Assembly: GCA_036397475.1 (NCBI GenBank)
Contig: DASWIV010000344.1
Span: forward strand, 1 to 9,669
Direction: 5' to 3'
Length of the DNA stretch: 9,669 nt
Source: DASWIV01 sp036397475
Lineage (GTDB): Bacteria > JAJVIF01 > JAPKYR01
Shown: positions 1 to 6,352 of the stretch, piece by piece
How the letters are laid out: every line of letters starts with the position of its first letter
Position numbering within the stretch: the stretch's first letter is position 1
Made by a program: the position numbers and the translations under genes
Notes under the pieces: generated by a model
What the model was told of the DNA's origin: nothing
Database searches by the model: none
The model's input: the letters and a program-made list of their open reading frames with translations, nothing else

Positions 1-2
1 AC

Positions 3-713
3 ACATTTTTCACGGCACAGCATACGGTAGCGATCCTGCTAGCGCTATTGAACAAGGTTGTTCAGCATCATAACTGGATGATGGAAGGGAGGTGGCGTAC
101 AGGGGATAAGGAAGGAGAATCCATTCCGCTGAGGGACAGGACAGTCGGCTTCCTGGGATACGGGGCGGTGAACTCCAAGGTACACAAGCTTCTTTCGGGA
201 TTCGATATTGAATTTTGTATATTGAAGAGAGACTGGAACAAATCCCCGGGAAAATTGCCCACATTCGCGAAACCGTACGATACAGATCACCTGCCACAAT
301 TTTTGATAGATTCGGATATTTTAATCGTTGGAGTGCCGCAGACTTCCACTACAACAGGGATGATTGGATCAAAAGAGCTTGAATTACTGGGAGAGAACGG
401 AATAGTGGTGAATGTTTCAAGGGGGCCGGTTATTGATGAGGAAAGTTTATTTATTGCATTGCAGGATGAAAAAATTCTGGGTGCAGCAATTGATGTCTGG
501 TATGAATACCGTCCGGAAGAGGACGGGGATGGGAAAAAGTATCCGTGGCATTACCCGTTTCATGAGCTGGATAATGTGGTTCTCTCGCCGCACAGGGCGG
601 CGTCTCCCATGGGAGACCTGCGTCGCTGGAATGAAGTTATTGAAAATATTTCAAGACTGGCGGAGGGCAGGGACGATCTTCTGAACTTAGTCGACCTCGA
701 TCTTGAATACTAG
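3..713 (+). CDS. D-isomer-specific 2-hydroxyacid dehydrogenase, 5'-truncated by the window
   Basis: This is the C-terminal two thirds of an NAD(P)-dependent D-2-hydroxyacid dehydrogenase. The frame is open to the window edge, and the residues before the first possible start (AQHTVAILLALL, bases 15-50) are the family's helix ahead of the dinucleotide fold, so the TTG at 48 is internal. The Rossmann motif is GYGAVN (156-173), with Asn where GxGxxG is usual. The catalytic Arg is in NVSRGPVIDE (Arg codon 420-422). The catalytic His is in LSPH (codon 591-593). The Glu/Gln normally five residues after the Asp of DV(F/W) is not at its place: the sequence is DVWYEYRP, with Glu one position early. The DVW(Y) plus PFHELDNVVLSPH arrangement resembles an uncharacterised branch of the family. 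The substrate cannot be named. The neighbour downstream (79 bases on) is unrelated in function. Confidence 0.9.
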   Translation, partial: TFFTAQHTVAILLALLNKVVQHHNWMMEGRWRTGDKEGESIPLRDRTVGFLGYGAVNSKVHKLLSGFDIEFCILKRDWNKSPGKLPTFAKPYDTDHLPQFLIDSDILIVGVPQTSTTTGMIGSKELELLGENGIVVNVSRGPVIDEESLFIALQDEKILGAAIDVWYEYRPEEDGDGKKYPWHYPFHELDNVVLSPHRAASPMGDLRRWNEVIENISRLAEGRDDLLNLVDLDLEY

Positions 714-792
714 CGCGTGTTTGAAGAATCTTATATGGTGGAGAATCTGCTGTAAAATAGGATTAAAAAAAAAGACCGCAGGAGATATTGAT

Positions 793-1542
793 TTGATCTG
801 TCATGTTTGCGGAGTAGATAATTTTGAAGGCACCGTATTCTGCGAATCATGCGGTGAGCGCTTATTGACCAGAATTGAGGCGCAGGCGCTTGGACTGGAT
901 AAGCCCCACACCAGGACCTGCCCGTCGTGCGGCGCCAGTAATGAGGCGGACGCTAATTTCTGCGAAATGTGCGGCACATCTTTCAAGAGAACAGCAACTC
1001 AGGATATTGTCGAACGCAGCGTTATAAATGTTAAGAAACCCCGGGACCTCCAGCGTCCAAAACCCCTCGATAATTCCTACAGAAGAACCGATTCATACAG
1101 CCCTAAGCCGGCGGACACTACTTACATAAGGCAAACAGATGTTCAACCGGCGGGAGGGTACAGTATATTTTCAAGCGGGAGAAAAGATCCGAACGGTTAT
1201 GATATTCCGAGGGAATATCCGTCGTACTTTAATTCGAGCGCATGGTGCTGGCCGGGATTCTGGTTTCCCGCTTACTGGTGCCTTTTAAAAGGGATGACCG
1301 GGAGTGCATGGAAATATCTGCTGGTTGGGTTGATTCCCTCAGTTGGATCGACAATCGCAAGTATCTGGTGCGGAGCTATTGGGTACAAGGAATATGTCCA
1401 ATTTTTAAGTACCAGAACAGACAAGGAAATCGAGGAAGCAAAATCGACTGGCCTTGGATGCTTCACTGCCCTGATCGGGATCAACATTATTTTAACTATT
1501 CTGCTTACAGCCTTAATGGTTGCGGTATCCAGGGAAATGTAG
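793..1542 (+). CDS. double zinc-ribbon membrane protein (DUF2628-like C-terminus)
   Basis: The predicted 249-residue protein starts with two zinc ribbons: Cys3-x2-Cys6 with Cys17-x2-Cys20, then Cys43-x2-Cys46 with Cys57-x2-Cys60. A polar Pro/Ser/Tyr-rich linker (about 65-145) follows. The C-terminus is hydrophobic and Trp-rich (SAWCWPGFWFPAYWCLLKGM, near 149-168), with further membrane segments near 172-196 and 222-245, separated by a charged stretch (TDKEIEEAK). The FWFPAYWxLLKGM pattern recalls DUF2628-type domains, which often sit behind zinc ribbons; this is from memory. I chose the TTG at 793 because AGGAG lies about 8 bases upstream and the first Cys follows at once. An upstream in-frame ATG at 703 overlaps the previous gene and would add 30 unlikely residues. 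TAAAAT at 753-758 could be a -10 box. The function is unknown. Confidence 0.8.
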   Translation: MICHVCGVDNFEGTVFCESCGERLLTRIEAQALGLDKPHTRTCPSCGASNEADANFCEMCGTSFKRTATQDIVERSVINVKKPRDLQRPKPLDNSYRRTDSYSPKPADTTYIRQTDVQPAGGYSIFSSGRKDPNGYDIPREYPSYFNSSAWCWPGFWFPAYWCLLKGMTGSAWKYLLVGLIPSVGSTIASIWCGAIGYKEYVQFLSTRTDKEIEEAKSTGLGCFTALIGINIILTILLTALMVAVSREM

Positions 1543-1570
1543 CCGGGATTTATCCCCTGCCACTAAAATC

Positions 1571-1603
1571 GCGGGGGGTGGACCCGGTTCGGACCCACCC
1601 CGC
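1571..1603. terminator. GC-rich hairpin between convergent genes, probable bidirectional terminator
   Basis: The left arm GCGGGGGGTGG pairs with CCACCCCGC at the right, with a two-base G bulge. The loop is about 12 bases. On the plus strand AATTTTCC follows; on the minus strand GATTTTAG follows. It sits 28 bases after the zinc-ribbon gene and 44 bases beyond the stop of the convergent lipoprotein gene, so it can serve both. The T-tracts are short, so efficiency is uncertain. Confidence 0.55.
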
Positions 1604-1647
1604 AATTTTCCATCGTCAATAATCCAGTTGTTACCAGCGGAATGCCA

Positions 1648-2052
1648 TCAACATGGGGGATCCGGTGGCGGTCCGTTCGGAATGTCGTACCCGGAACTTT
1701 CAAACTTGTCCACCCAGGACCAGACTTCAGAATCCGGTTGCGCCTGAAGAGTGGTTAAGGTGATCCCGTAAACAGGGCACCACCAGGCGGGGGGGAACAT
1801 TGACGTAGTCAAATAGACCGCGAAGTACTGCCTGATCTCAGCAGGCGTCATGTCAGTGCCGGGATCGACATCCGCCAGAGTCCTTGCTGATTTCAAGGCT
1901 TCAAGGGAGATGACGAACGATTCCCCGTCGACATCGATAGTCCACGAGGGAAGTGTGTCACTGGATTTTTCGGGAGCTATAGGACCTGTGTTCCCGGAGC
2001 AGGCAATGCCAATGAACAGCATTGAGAGTAGTACAAGAAACGCGGCTCGCAT
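1648..2052 (-). CDS. small lipoprotein, paralogue A
   Basis: This is a predicted 134-residue secreted lipoprotein of unknown function. It has Arg2, a hydrophobic stretch (residues 3-17), then GIAC at 15-18 followed by SG, so Cys18 is the likely lipidated residue. The lipobox is loose, with Gly at -3. The mature part holds LPSWT, VDG, VDPGTDMT, YFAV, MFPP, a Trp-Trp-Cys (Cys92), AQPDS and a C-terminal GYDIPNGPPPDPPC whose last residue is Cys134. With only two cysteines besides the lipid anchor, a Cys92-Cys134 disulfide is possible. It aligns end to end with the gene at 2401-2808, about 60% identical by hand count, with one single-residue gap. The ATG is supported by AAGGAGG about 12 bases upstream. 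A separate promoter-like site and a 3' hairpin suggest a single-gene transcript. Confidence 0.85.
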   Translation of the reverse strand: MRAAFLVLLSMLFIGIACSGNTGPIAPEKSSDTLPSWTIDVDGESFVISLEALKSARTLADVDPGTDMTPAEIRQYFAVYLTTSMFPPAWWCPVYGITLTTLQAQPDSEVWSWVDKFESSGYDIPNGPPPDPPC

Positions 2053-2121
2053 GTGGTGAAAATTCCTCCTTAATGGAATAGATGGTATGCGATGCCCATC
2101 CCAGCATTTCTGTACCTATAA

Positions 2122-2149
2122 TCTATAAACGTCCGGATTGTGCGTTAAA
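2122..2149 (-). promoter_or_regulatory. candidate promoter of lipoprotein A
   Basis: On the minus strand the sequence reads TTTAAC, 16 bases, TATAGA, with 69 bases from the -10 box to the start codon. Neither box is a strong sigma-70 match. The argument for it is that the paralogous gene has TTTAAC, 16 bases, TATATC at a similar place, while the 16-base spacers differ. Confidence 0.4.
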
Positions 2150-2323
2150 AAAGGGTCAAAGATAAAACCATTGTTTAAGGTGCGGATATTAGCACAATTA
2201 AAGATATATTAATATAGGTAAAGAGCGGTAATTTTTTACCTCCTAAAATCCCGAGGGCCCGCAGAGTATTCTACGAGCCCAGGGATGGTAATCTATAGAA
2301 GATCTCACTATGTGATAATTGTA

Positions 2324-2356
2324 GGCGGGGCAGCCTCGAGGTGAGACCACCCCGCC
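2324..2356 (-). terminator. GC hairpin downstream of lipoprotein B
   Basis: GGCGGGG (2324-2330) and CCCCGCC (2350-2356) form a perfect 7-bp stem, with a small inner palindrome CCTCGAGG (2334-2341). It lies 44 bases past the stop codon of the lipoprotein gene at 2401-2808. The minus-strand sequence after the stem (TACAATTATC) lacks a clean T-run, so this may be a weak terminator or an mRNA 3'-end stabiliser. The hairpin is shared in form with the one beyond lipoprotein A. Confidence 0.45.
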
Positions 2357-2400
2357 ATAATCCACTTTTTAAAGCGGACTCATTCCTCAATCGATGACCG

Positions 2401-2808
2401 TCAGCAGAGCGGATCTGGTGGCGGACCATTGGGGATGTCATATCCCGCTGCTTCAAATGTAGCAACCCAGCTATAGGCGGCAGAATCAGGCTGCGCCCTG
2501 AGGGTACTAATGGTGATCTGATAAACAGCGCACCAATAATTTGGCGGGAACATTCCCATGGTCAGGTTGACAGCGAAGTACACCTTGATTTGGTCGGCGG
2601 TCATATCGGTACCGGGATCGACAAAAGCAAGTGTACGGTCGTTGTCCAACAGGTCGCCAAGGCTAAGGTCATAGTCCTGGCCGTCAACATTTACCGTCCA
2701 TGACGGCAGATCTGCTATGGAATTATCCGGCGCCACTGGTGCCGAACTTCCTGAGCAGGCCATGCCCACGAAGAGCATGAAGCTTAAGATGAGAAACGCG
2801 GATCGCAT
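2401..2808 (-). CDS. small lipoprotein, paralogue B
   Basis: This is a predicted 135-residue lipoprotein, paralogous to the gene at 1648-2052. The signal is MRSAFLILSFMLFVGMAC, with Cys18 as the likely lipid-bearing residue, followed by SGSSAP. Conserved blocks in order are LPSWT, VDG, RTLAFVDPGTDMT, YFAV, MFPP, Tyr-Trp-Cys (Cys93), TLRAQPDS, YSWV and the C-terminal tail GYDIPNGPPPDPLC ending in Cys135. Spacing between the inner Cys and the final Cys is 42 residues in both paralogues. I do not recognise a characterised domain. The ATG is preceded by AAGGAGGG about 9 bases upstream, a strong ribosome site. The upstream leader (TTAAT, GAA, GATGGTA) resembles that of paralogue A, so duplication included the 5' region. 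Confidence 0.85.
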   Translation of the reverse strand: MRSAFLILSFMLFVGMACSGSSAPVAPDNSIADLPSWTVNVDGQDYDLSLGDLLDNDRTLAFVDPGTDMTADQIKVYFAVNLTMGMFPPNYWCAVYQITISTLRAQPDSAAYSWVATFEAAGYDIPNGPPPDPLC

Positions 2809-2861
2809 GAGTAGAGACCCTCCTTAATTGAAATTGATGGTAAGGTTGGGTTCAAAAATCT

Positions 2862-2889
2862 GATATATTCTGCATTTCGCATCGTTAAA
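2862..2889 (-). promoter_or_regulatory. candidate promoter of lipoprotein B
   Basis: On the minus strand the sequence reads TTTAAC, 16 bases, TATATC, with 53 bases from the -10 box to the start codon. The arrangement matches that upstream of paralogue A (2122-2149). An inverted repeat, TGTCGC/GCGACA (2892-2922), lies directly upstream and could be a regulator site. Confidence 0.4.
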
Positions 2890-3105
2890 TATGTCGCGGT
2901 TAATGCTTCGATTACTGCGACAAACTAGTATCGACATGGCGCTTATCTCCGTCATTAAACAGAGTAAATATGGGACAATATCGGGCCAGATTGTGGGTGA
3001 AATAACTCAGAACCCTGACCAGCGCCTTAATGGAGGGCAATTGGATATTAAACGACTGAATTCTAATTAATCACTGGATACCCCGGGATGGAGTAAACTA
3101 TAATT

Positions 3106-3555
3106 TTGGTAATGGAAGACAGCCCGAAAGAAAACCTGGAAAATTTGAAGGCCCGAGTAAGGAAGCTTGAGAAACCTAACCGTAGCTCGCCTGTATCGGG
3201 AAGGATAGCGTGGCCGCTCACCTGGGCAGGGCTGTTATTTATCGTGATTCACTTTTTCTCACCTGGAGGTGCCTACGCCTTGCTCGTATTCGGATCAATA
3301 CTGCTTTGTGCCGGAATATTTTTTCTGGTAGTACATTTTACGTCGGCGAAATCAGAAGAGATCGAGGCTGAGGATAAGGCTAAGAGGATAAGGGAGAGGT
3401 CGGGTTCGAAGAGATGCATTTACCTGGAGGGGAAAATTCCGGATGGGAAAGGGACAATAGGCAGGTGCAGGCTGTATGAATTCGATATGGTGGAGCATCC
3501 GTATTGTTTGTATTGCAGGGAATACACTACCGGGAAGGGGAGTCCAAGGGTTTAG
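3106..3555 (+). CDS. small two-helix membrane protein with C-terminal four-cysteine cluster
   Basis: The predicted protein is 149 residues and I do not recognise its family. Residues 4-33 are charged and helix-prone (ENLENLKARVRKLEK). Two membrane segments follow, near 36-51 and 55-78, joined by SPGG, which makes a hairpin with both ends on the same side, probably the cytoplasm. After a charged stretch (EEIEAEDKAKRIRER) come Cys104, Cys121, Cys134 and Cys137, with His131 close by; Cys-x2-Cys at the end suggests metal binding. The start is uncertain: TTG at 3106 has GGAG about 12 bases upstream, while ATG at 3112 is only two codons later. The gene is divergent from lipoprotein B and ends 26 bases before a hairpin shared with hutI. 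Confidence 0.7.
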   Translation: MVMEDSPKENLENLKARVRKLEKPNRSSPVSGRIAWPLTWAGLLFIVIHFFSPGGAYALLVFGSILLCAGIFFLVVHFTSAKSEEIEAEDKAKRIRERSGSKRCIYLEGKIPDGKGTIGRCRLYEFDMVEHPYCLYCREYTTGKGSPRV

Positions 3556-3581
3556 CAAATTCACCTGATGAAATTAACAAT

Positions 3582-3602
3582 CCCGGAAAATGCATTTCCG
3601 GG
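3582..3602. terminator. hairpin between convergent genes
   Basis: CCCGGAAA and TTTCCGGG form a perfect 8-bp stem with a five-base loop (ATGCA). It lies 26 bases after the plus-strand membrane-protein gene and directly against the TAA stop of hutI on the minus strand. The minus-strand flank ATTGTTAATTTC is T-rich but interrupted. It is probably a terminator for both genes. Confidence 0.55.
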
Positions 3603-4856
3603 TTACATTAACTTCCCATTAATGAAAATAGTGCTGACATGATTATGCCCATGGTGATATGGAATTTCAGCCATGTTGGGGGCGTCCCAGATTACCAGGT
3701 CGGCGGATTTGCCGTACTCGATAGAGCCGGTATAGTCATCTATCCCGAGAGCTTTTGCAGCGTTTATTGTCACCATTGAGAATACTTCAGCGGGTGTAAG
3801 CCCATAATAAAGGCAAGATGCTGTCGTGATCCACTGGATATTTTCAGTTCGGGATGAGCCGGGATTGTTATCGGTGGCGATCGCGAGAAGGCAGCCTGAG
3901 TCGATCATTTTACGGGCGGGAGCATAGGGCTTTTTAAGGAAGAATGAGGTTCCGGGGAGCAGGCATCCGACAGTTTCGGATTCAGCAAGTTTTGAAATGC
4001 CGTCGTCGGTGATCGCTATAAGGTGGTCGATTGACAGCGCGCCCAGTTCAATCGACATTTCTGTCCCGCCAAGGGGCACAAGTTCATCTACGTGGACCTT
4101 TGGCTTGAGGCCGTGCCGTATTCCGGCTTCAAGAATTTTTCGCCCCTGATCAACAGAAAATACCCCATCTTCTATGAAAACGTCGCAGAAGTCGGCGAGT
4201 TTCTCTTCGGCGATCGCGGGGATCATTTCGCCGCAGATCAGATCGACATAATCATCCGGATTTTCCTTGTATTCACGTGGGATAGCGTGGGCGCCTAAAA
4301 ATGTTGAATTGATATTGACCGGATGAGATTCGCGCAATGATTTTATCGCGCGGAGCAATTTCAATTCTGTTTCAGTGTTCAGACCGTAGCCGCTTTTGCA
4401 TTCGATTGTTGTCACGCCGAATCTTAGTGACCGGTCGAGAGATACCTTTCCGATTTTTTCAAGTTCTTCCTGTGAAGTGCCTCGGGTTTTGTTTGCGGAA
4501 TTCAGGATTCCTCCGCCGGCGTTAAGAATGTCCATGTACTCGGCGCCACGGCATCGCATAACGAATTCATACGCTCGGGAGCCTGCATTTACCGAATGTG
4601 TGTGCGAGTCGATCAGTCCGGGAGTGACTATTTTGTTTTCGGCGTCGATCAAATTCAGATCGGGGCTTGCGTATTGCTTGATAATTTCATCGGTCTTTCC
4701 GACATTGATAATTTTACCTGACGCATCCCAGACTACGGCACCATTTTCGATGGGGGATGTATCGTCGAGTTTTTCGCCGCGACGGGGTCCGCCCGCGAAA
4801 GTGTGGAGTGTTGAAATCGAGTGCAGGATAGACAAATTGCCCTGGTCAGGATTCAT
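3603..4856 (-). CDS. hutI: imidazolonepropionase
   Basis: This enzyme hydrolyses 4-imidazolone-5-propanoate to N-formimino-L-glutamate, the third step of histidine degradation, in the cytoplasm. It belongs to the amidohydrolase superfamily. At 417 residues it has the normal length. Metal and substrate residues are in place: His85 and His87 in DSHTH, Arg94, GGGI (114-117), TTIECKSGYGL (149-159), His190 in FLGAHAIP, His255 and Glu258 in VHVDEL, His278, and Asp329 in ATDNNPGS. The ATG lies inside the end of the preceding cyclotransferase-like gene (11-base overlap), pointing to translational coupling, which fits the poor Shine-Dalgarno. No hutH, hutU, hutG or formiminoglutamate-processing gene is in the window, so the pathway must be completed elsewhere if it operates. 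Confidence 0.95.
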   Translation of the reverse strand: MNPDQGNLSILHSISTLHTFAGGPRRGEKLDDTSPIENGAVVWDASGKIINVGKTDEIIKQYASPDLNLIDAENKIVTPGLIDSHTHSVNAGSRAYEFVMRCRGAEYMDILNAGGGILNSANKTRGTSQEELEKIGKVSLDRSLRFGVTTIECKSGYGLNTETELKLLRAIKSLRESHPVNINSTFLGAHAIPREYKENPDDYVDLICGEMIPAIAEEKLADFCDVFIEDGVFSVDQGRKILEAGIRHGLKPKVHVDELVPLGGTEMSIELGALSIDHLIAITDDGISKLAESETVGCLLPGTSFFLKKPYAPARKMIDSGCLLAIATDNNPGSSRTENIQWITTASCLYYGLTPAEVFSMVTINAAKALGIDDYTGSIEYGKSADLVIWDAPNMAEIPYHHGHNHVSTIFINGKLM

Positions 4857-5319
4857 TGGTCGGTATGTTTTCCAGAAACCGAATGTAATCGGCGGGGAGG
4901 TTCCAGAATTTCGCGCCGTTGACTATGTGAGATTTATACGCGTCGTTCGGGATATGGACTCCTTCCTCGGGAACTGTTAAATAAATATAAGCGTTCACAG
5001 GCGAATTTTCATCCCCGTCCCTAAATATGGTTACCATTTCCCGGTTATAAGAATTCTTATCAGGATCGCGATTCCGATCAAATCCTTCATGTTCATCCAG
5101 CACGAAAATGTCGGATTCGGATAATTCGTAGACGACTCCCCACATGATGTCGCCGGGAGAGGGCATGGCGTCGGCGACACCGCAGTTTCTTTTTCTTGAT
5201 GAAGAGCGGAAAGCGATTTTATAGTCTGGGAGTGTAGCGTTGCAGATGTATCTGGACGATGGGCATCGGGATTTAATCTGATCCCAGTCGAGATTGGAGC
5301 CGTAGGCGAAGTAAAGCAT
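4846..5319 (-). CDS. gamma-glutamylcyclotransferase-like (GGCT/AIG2 fold) protein
   Basis: The predicted 157-residue protein has the hallmark N-terminal YFAYGSNL (residues 3-10) and the catalytic Glu78 in LDEHEG, with GVVYEL (61-66) just ahead. That is a complete active site for a GGCT-like enzyme. Family members cyclise gamma-glutamyl groups to release 5-oxoproline from gamma-glutamyl amino acids, glutathione fragments or gamma-glutamylamines; the substrate here is unknown. The ATG is where the family begins, although the upstream sequence (CATTCCCCC) has no Shine-Dalgarno. It overlaps hutI by 11 bases and begins 104 bases after the stop of the metallo-hydrolase. TAAAAT (minus strand, 5340-5345) is a possible -10 box, but it would leave only a very short leader. 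Confidence 0.85.
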   Translation of the reverse strand: MLYFAYGSNLDWDQIKSRCPSSRYICNATLPDYKIAFRSSSRKRNCGVADAMPSPGDIMWGVVYELSESDIFVLDEHEGFDRNRDPDKNSYNREMVTIFRDGDENSPVNAYIYLTVPEEGVHIPNDAYKSHIVNGAKFWNLPADYIRFLENIPTNES

Positions 5320-5423
5320 GGGGGAATGGTAGCAGATTTATTTTATGCGTGATAGGAATCCCGCGCTCCGGCGTTTAGGAAGGCGAATATGGAGATTTCA
5401 ACTCGCTGATCCGCGTGCCGAGG

Positions 5424-6293
5424 TTAGAGTTTTTCTGCATCGAACTGGCCTTTTTTGTTTCTGGTTATGTAACACCACGGGGTGTCGGGATCGTGGGCGA
5501 AGCAGACAAGTGTTTTATTTTCCATCCAGATGGGGAACCAGTCTTCTTTCAGGTAAGTTGCCCTGACCGGATCAAGATCATAACCAAGTACCCATGTCGA
5601 TGGAAGGTGCTGGACTGTGGGAGCCATGTCGCCAAGGAAAATCGCCGACTGATCCTCATTTCCCAGTTTGTAAATAGCCATTCCCGGCGTGTGTCCGCCA
5701 ATCAAATGCCCGGAAATTCCTTCCGGCAGGTCAACCCACCCGTCGGTGCCGTCCCATATCTCGAAAAGTCCGGCTTCGTGGACAGGGTCGTAATTGAAGT
5801 TCATGTAACTCGCGCGATTTCTGAGGTGAGGATGGTGCGAGTCGTACCATTCCTGTGCGTGGACGAAATGTTTTGCGTTGGGATAGCGTGGGATGTAATT
5901 TCCGGATTCATCGAGTTTTGTAATTGAGCCACAATGGTCAAAATGAAGGTGAGTTAGAAAAATGTAGTCGATATCTTCGGGAGTGAGTCCGATTTGAGCC
6001 AGGTCGTTATCGATAGTCATTGGCCTCGTGATGCCATAGATCTTGATGAATTTTTCATCCCATTTATCGCCAAGGCCACCTTCGATGAGAATATTTTTCC
6101 CATTCCTCCGAACAAGCATCTGATTGGTGCTTAGCTCGATTCGATTTTTCTCGTCGCATGGCTTAACGCGCTCCCACATAACTTTCGGGATAATTCCAAA
6201 CATCGCGCCGCCATCGAGGCGGAATAAGCCGTCGCAAAGCATTTGTAATTTGTAATCGCCTAGTGTGAATTCGGGGATGGTGCGGTCAGGCAT
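5424..6293 (-). CDS. metallo-beta-lactamase-fold hydrolase
   Basis: This is a predicted 289-residue metallo-hydrolase with a full dinuclear metal site: His115-x-His117-x-Asp119-His120 in THLHFDHCG, His201 in GGHTPG, Asp222 in LGDM, and His267 in FAHDPD. The order and spacing match the branch that includes lactonases and related hydrolases, but the reaction cannot be told from the sequence. There is no signal peptide, so it is probably cytoplasmic. I chose the ATG at 6293 because AAGGA lies about 10 bases upstream; a longer version from the TTG at 6311 would begin on top of that site. It lies between rseP and the cyclotransferase-like gene on the same strand, with gaps of about 290 and 104 bases, so it may have its own promoter. 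Confidence 0.9.
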   Translation of the reverse strand: MPDRTIPEFTLGDYKLQMLCDGLFRLDGGAMFGIIPKVMWERVKPCDEKNRIELSTNQMLVRRNGKNILIEGGLGDKWDEKFIKIYGITRPMTIDNDLAQIGLTPEDIDYIFLTHLHFDHCGSITKLDESGNYIPRYPNAKHFVHAQEWYDSHHPHLRNRASYMNFNYDPVHEAGLFEIWDGTDGWVDLPEGISGHLIGGHTPGMAIYKLGNEDQSAIFLGDMAPTVQHLPSTWVLGYDLDPVRATYLKEDWFPIWMENKTLVCFAHDPDTPWCYITRNKKGQFDAEKL

Positions 6294-6352
6294 TTTGAAT
6301 GAATCCTTCAATATATGTTTTCGTCAAATTTTTATAGCTTCAAATTCTTATC

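Larger units (their letters stand above)
2053..2400. other. 348-base intergenic region between the two lipoprotein genes
   Basis: No coding frame is supported here. From left to right it holds the Shine-Dalgarno of lipoprotein A (minus strand, AAGGAGG near 2065-2071), its promoter-like site (2122-2149), an AT-rich stretch with the perfect 12-base palindrome TATATTAATATA (2205-2216), a short inverted repeat GGTAA/TTACC (2227-2240), and the GC hairpin that ends lipoprotein B (2324-2356). Confidence 0.6.

Noticed and set aside
703..792. An ATG start at 703 for the zinc-ribbon protein.
   Set aside because: It would overlap the upstream dehydrogenase and add residues with no family resemblance; AGGAG is well placed for the TTG at 793.
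1640..1653. Cys-TGA at the end of both lipoproteins (also 2401-2406) as a possible Cys-selenocysteine ending.
   Set aside because: Reading through TGA gives unrelated sequences in the two paralogues, each runs into the shared 3' region, and rseP also ends in TGA. TGA is a plain stop here.
4396..4980. A 194-codon plus-strand frame opposite hutI.
   Set aside because: It is a shadow of hutI and of the end of the cyclotransferase-like gene; both real genes have full active-site motifs.
5415..5927. A 170-codon open frame on the plus strand.
   Set aside because: It lies opposite the metallo-hydrolase, whose motifs are complete, and its translation has no recognisable domain.
5424..6293. Naming the metallo-hydrolase an acyl-homoserine lactone lactonase.
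   Set aside because: The metal motif is shared by many activities, and nothing in the sequence or context fixes the substrate.
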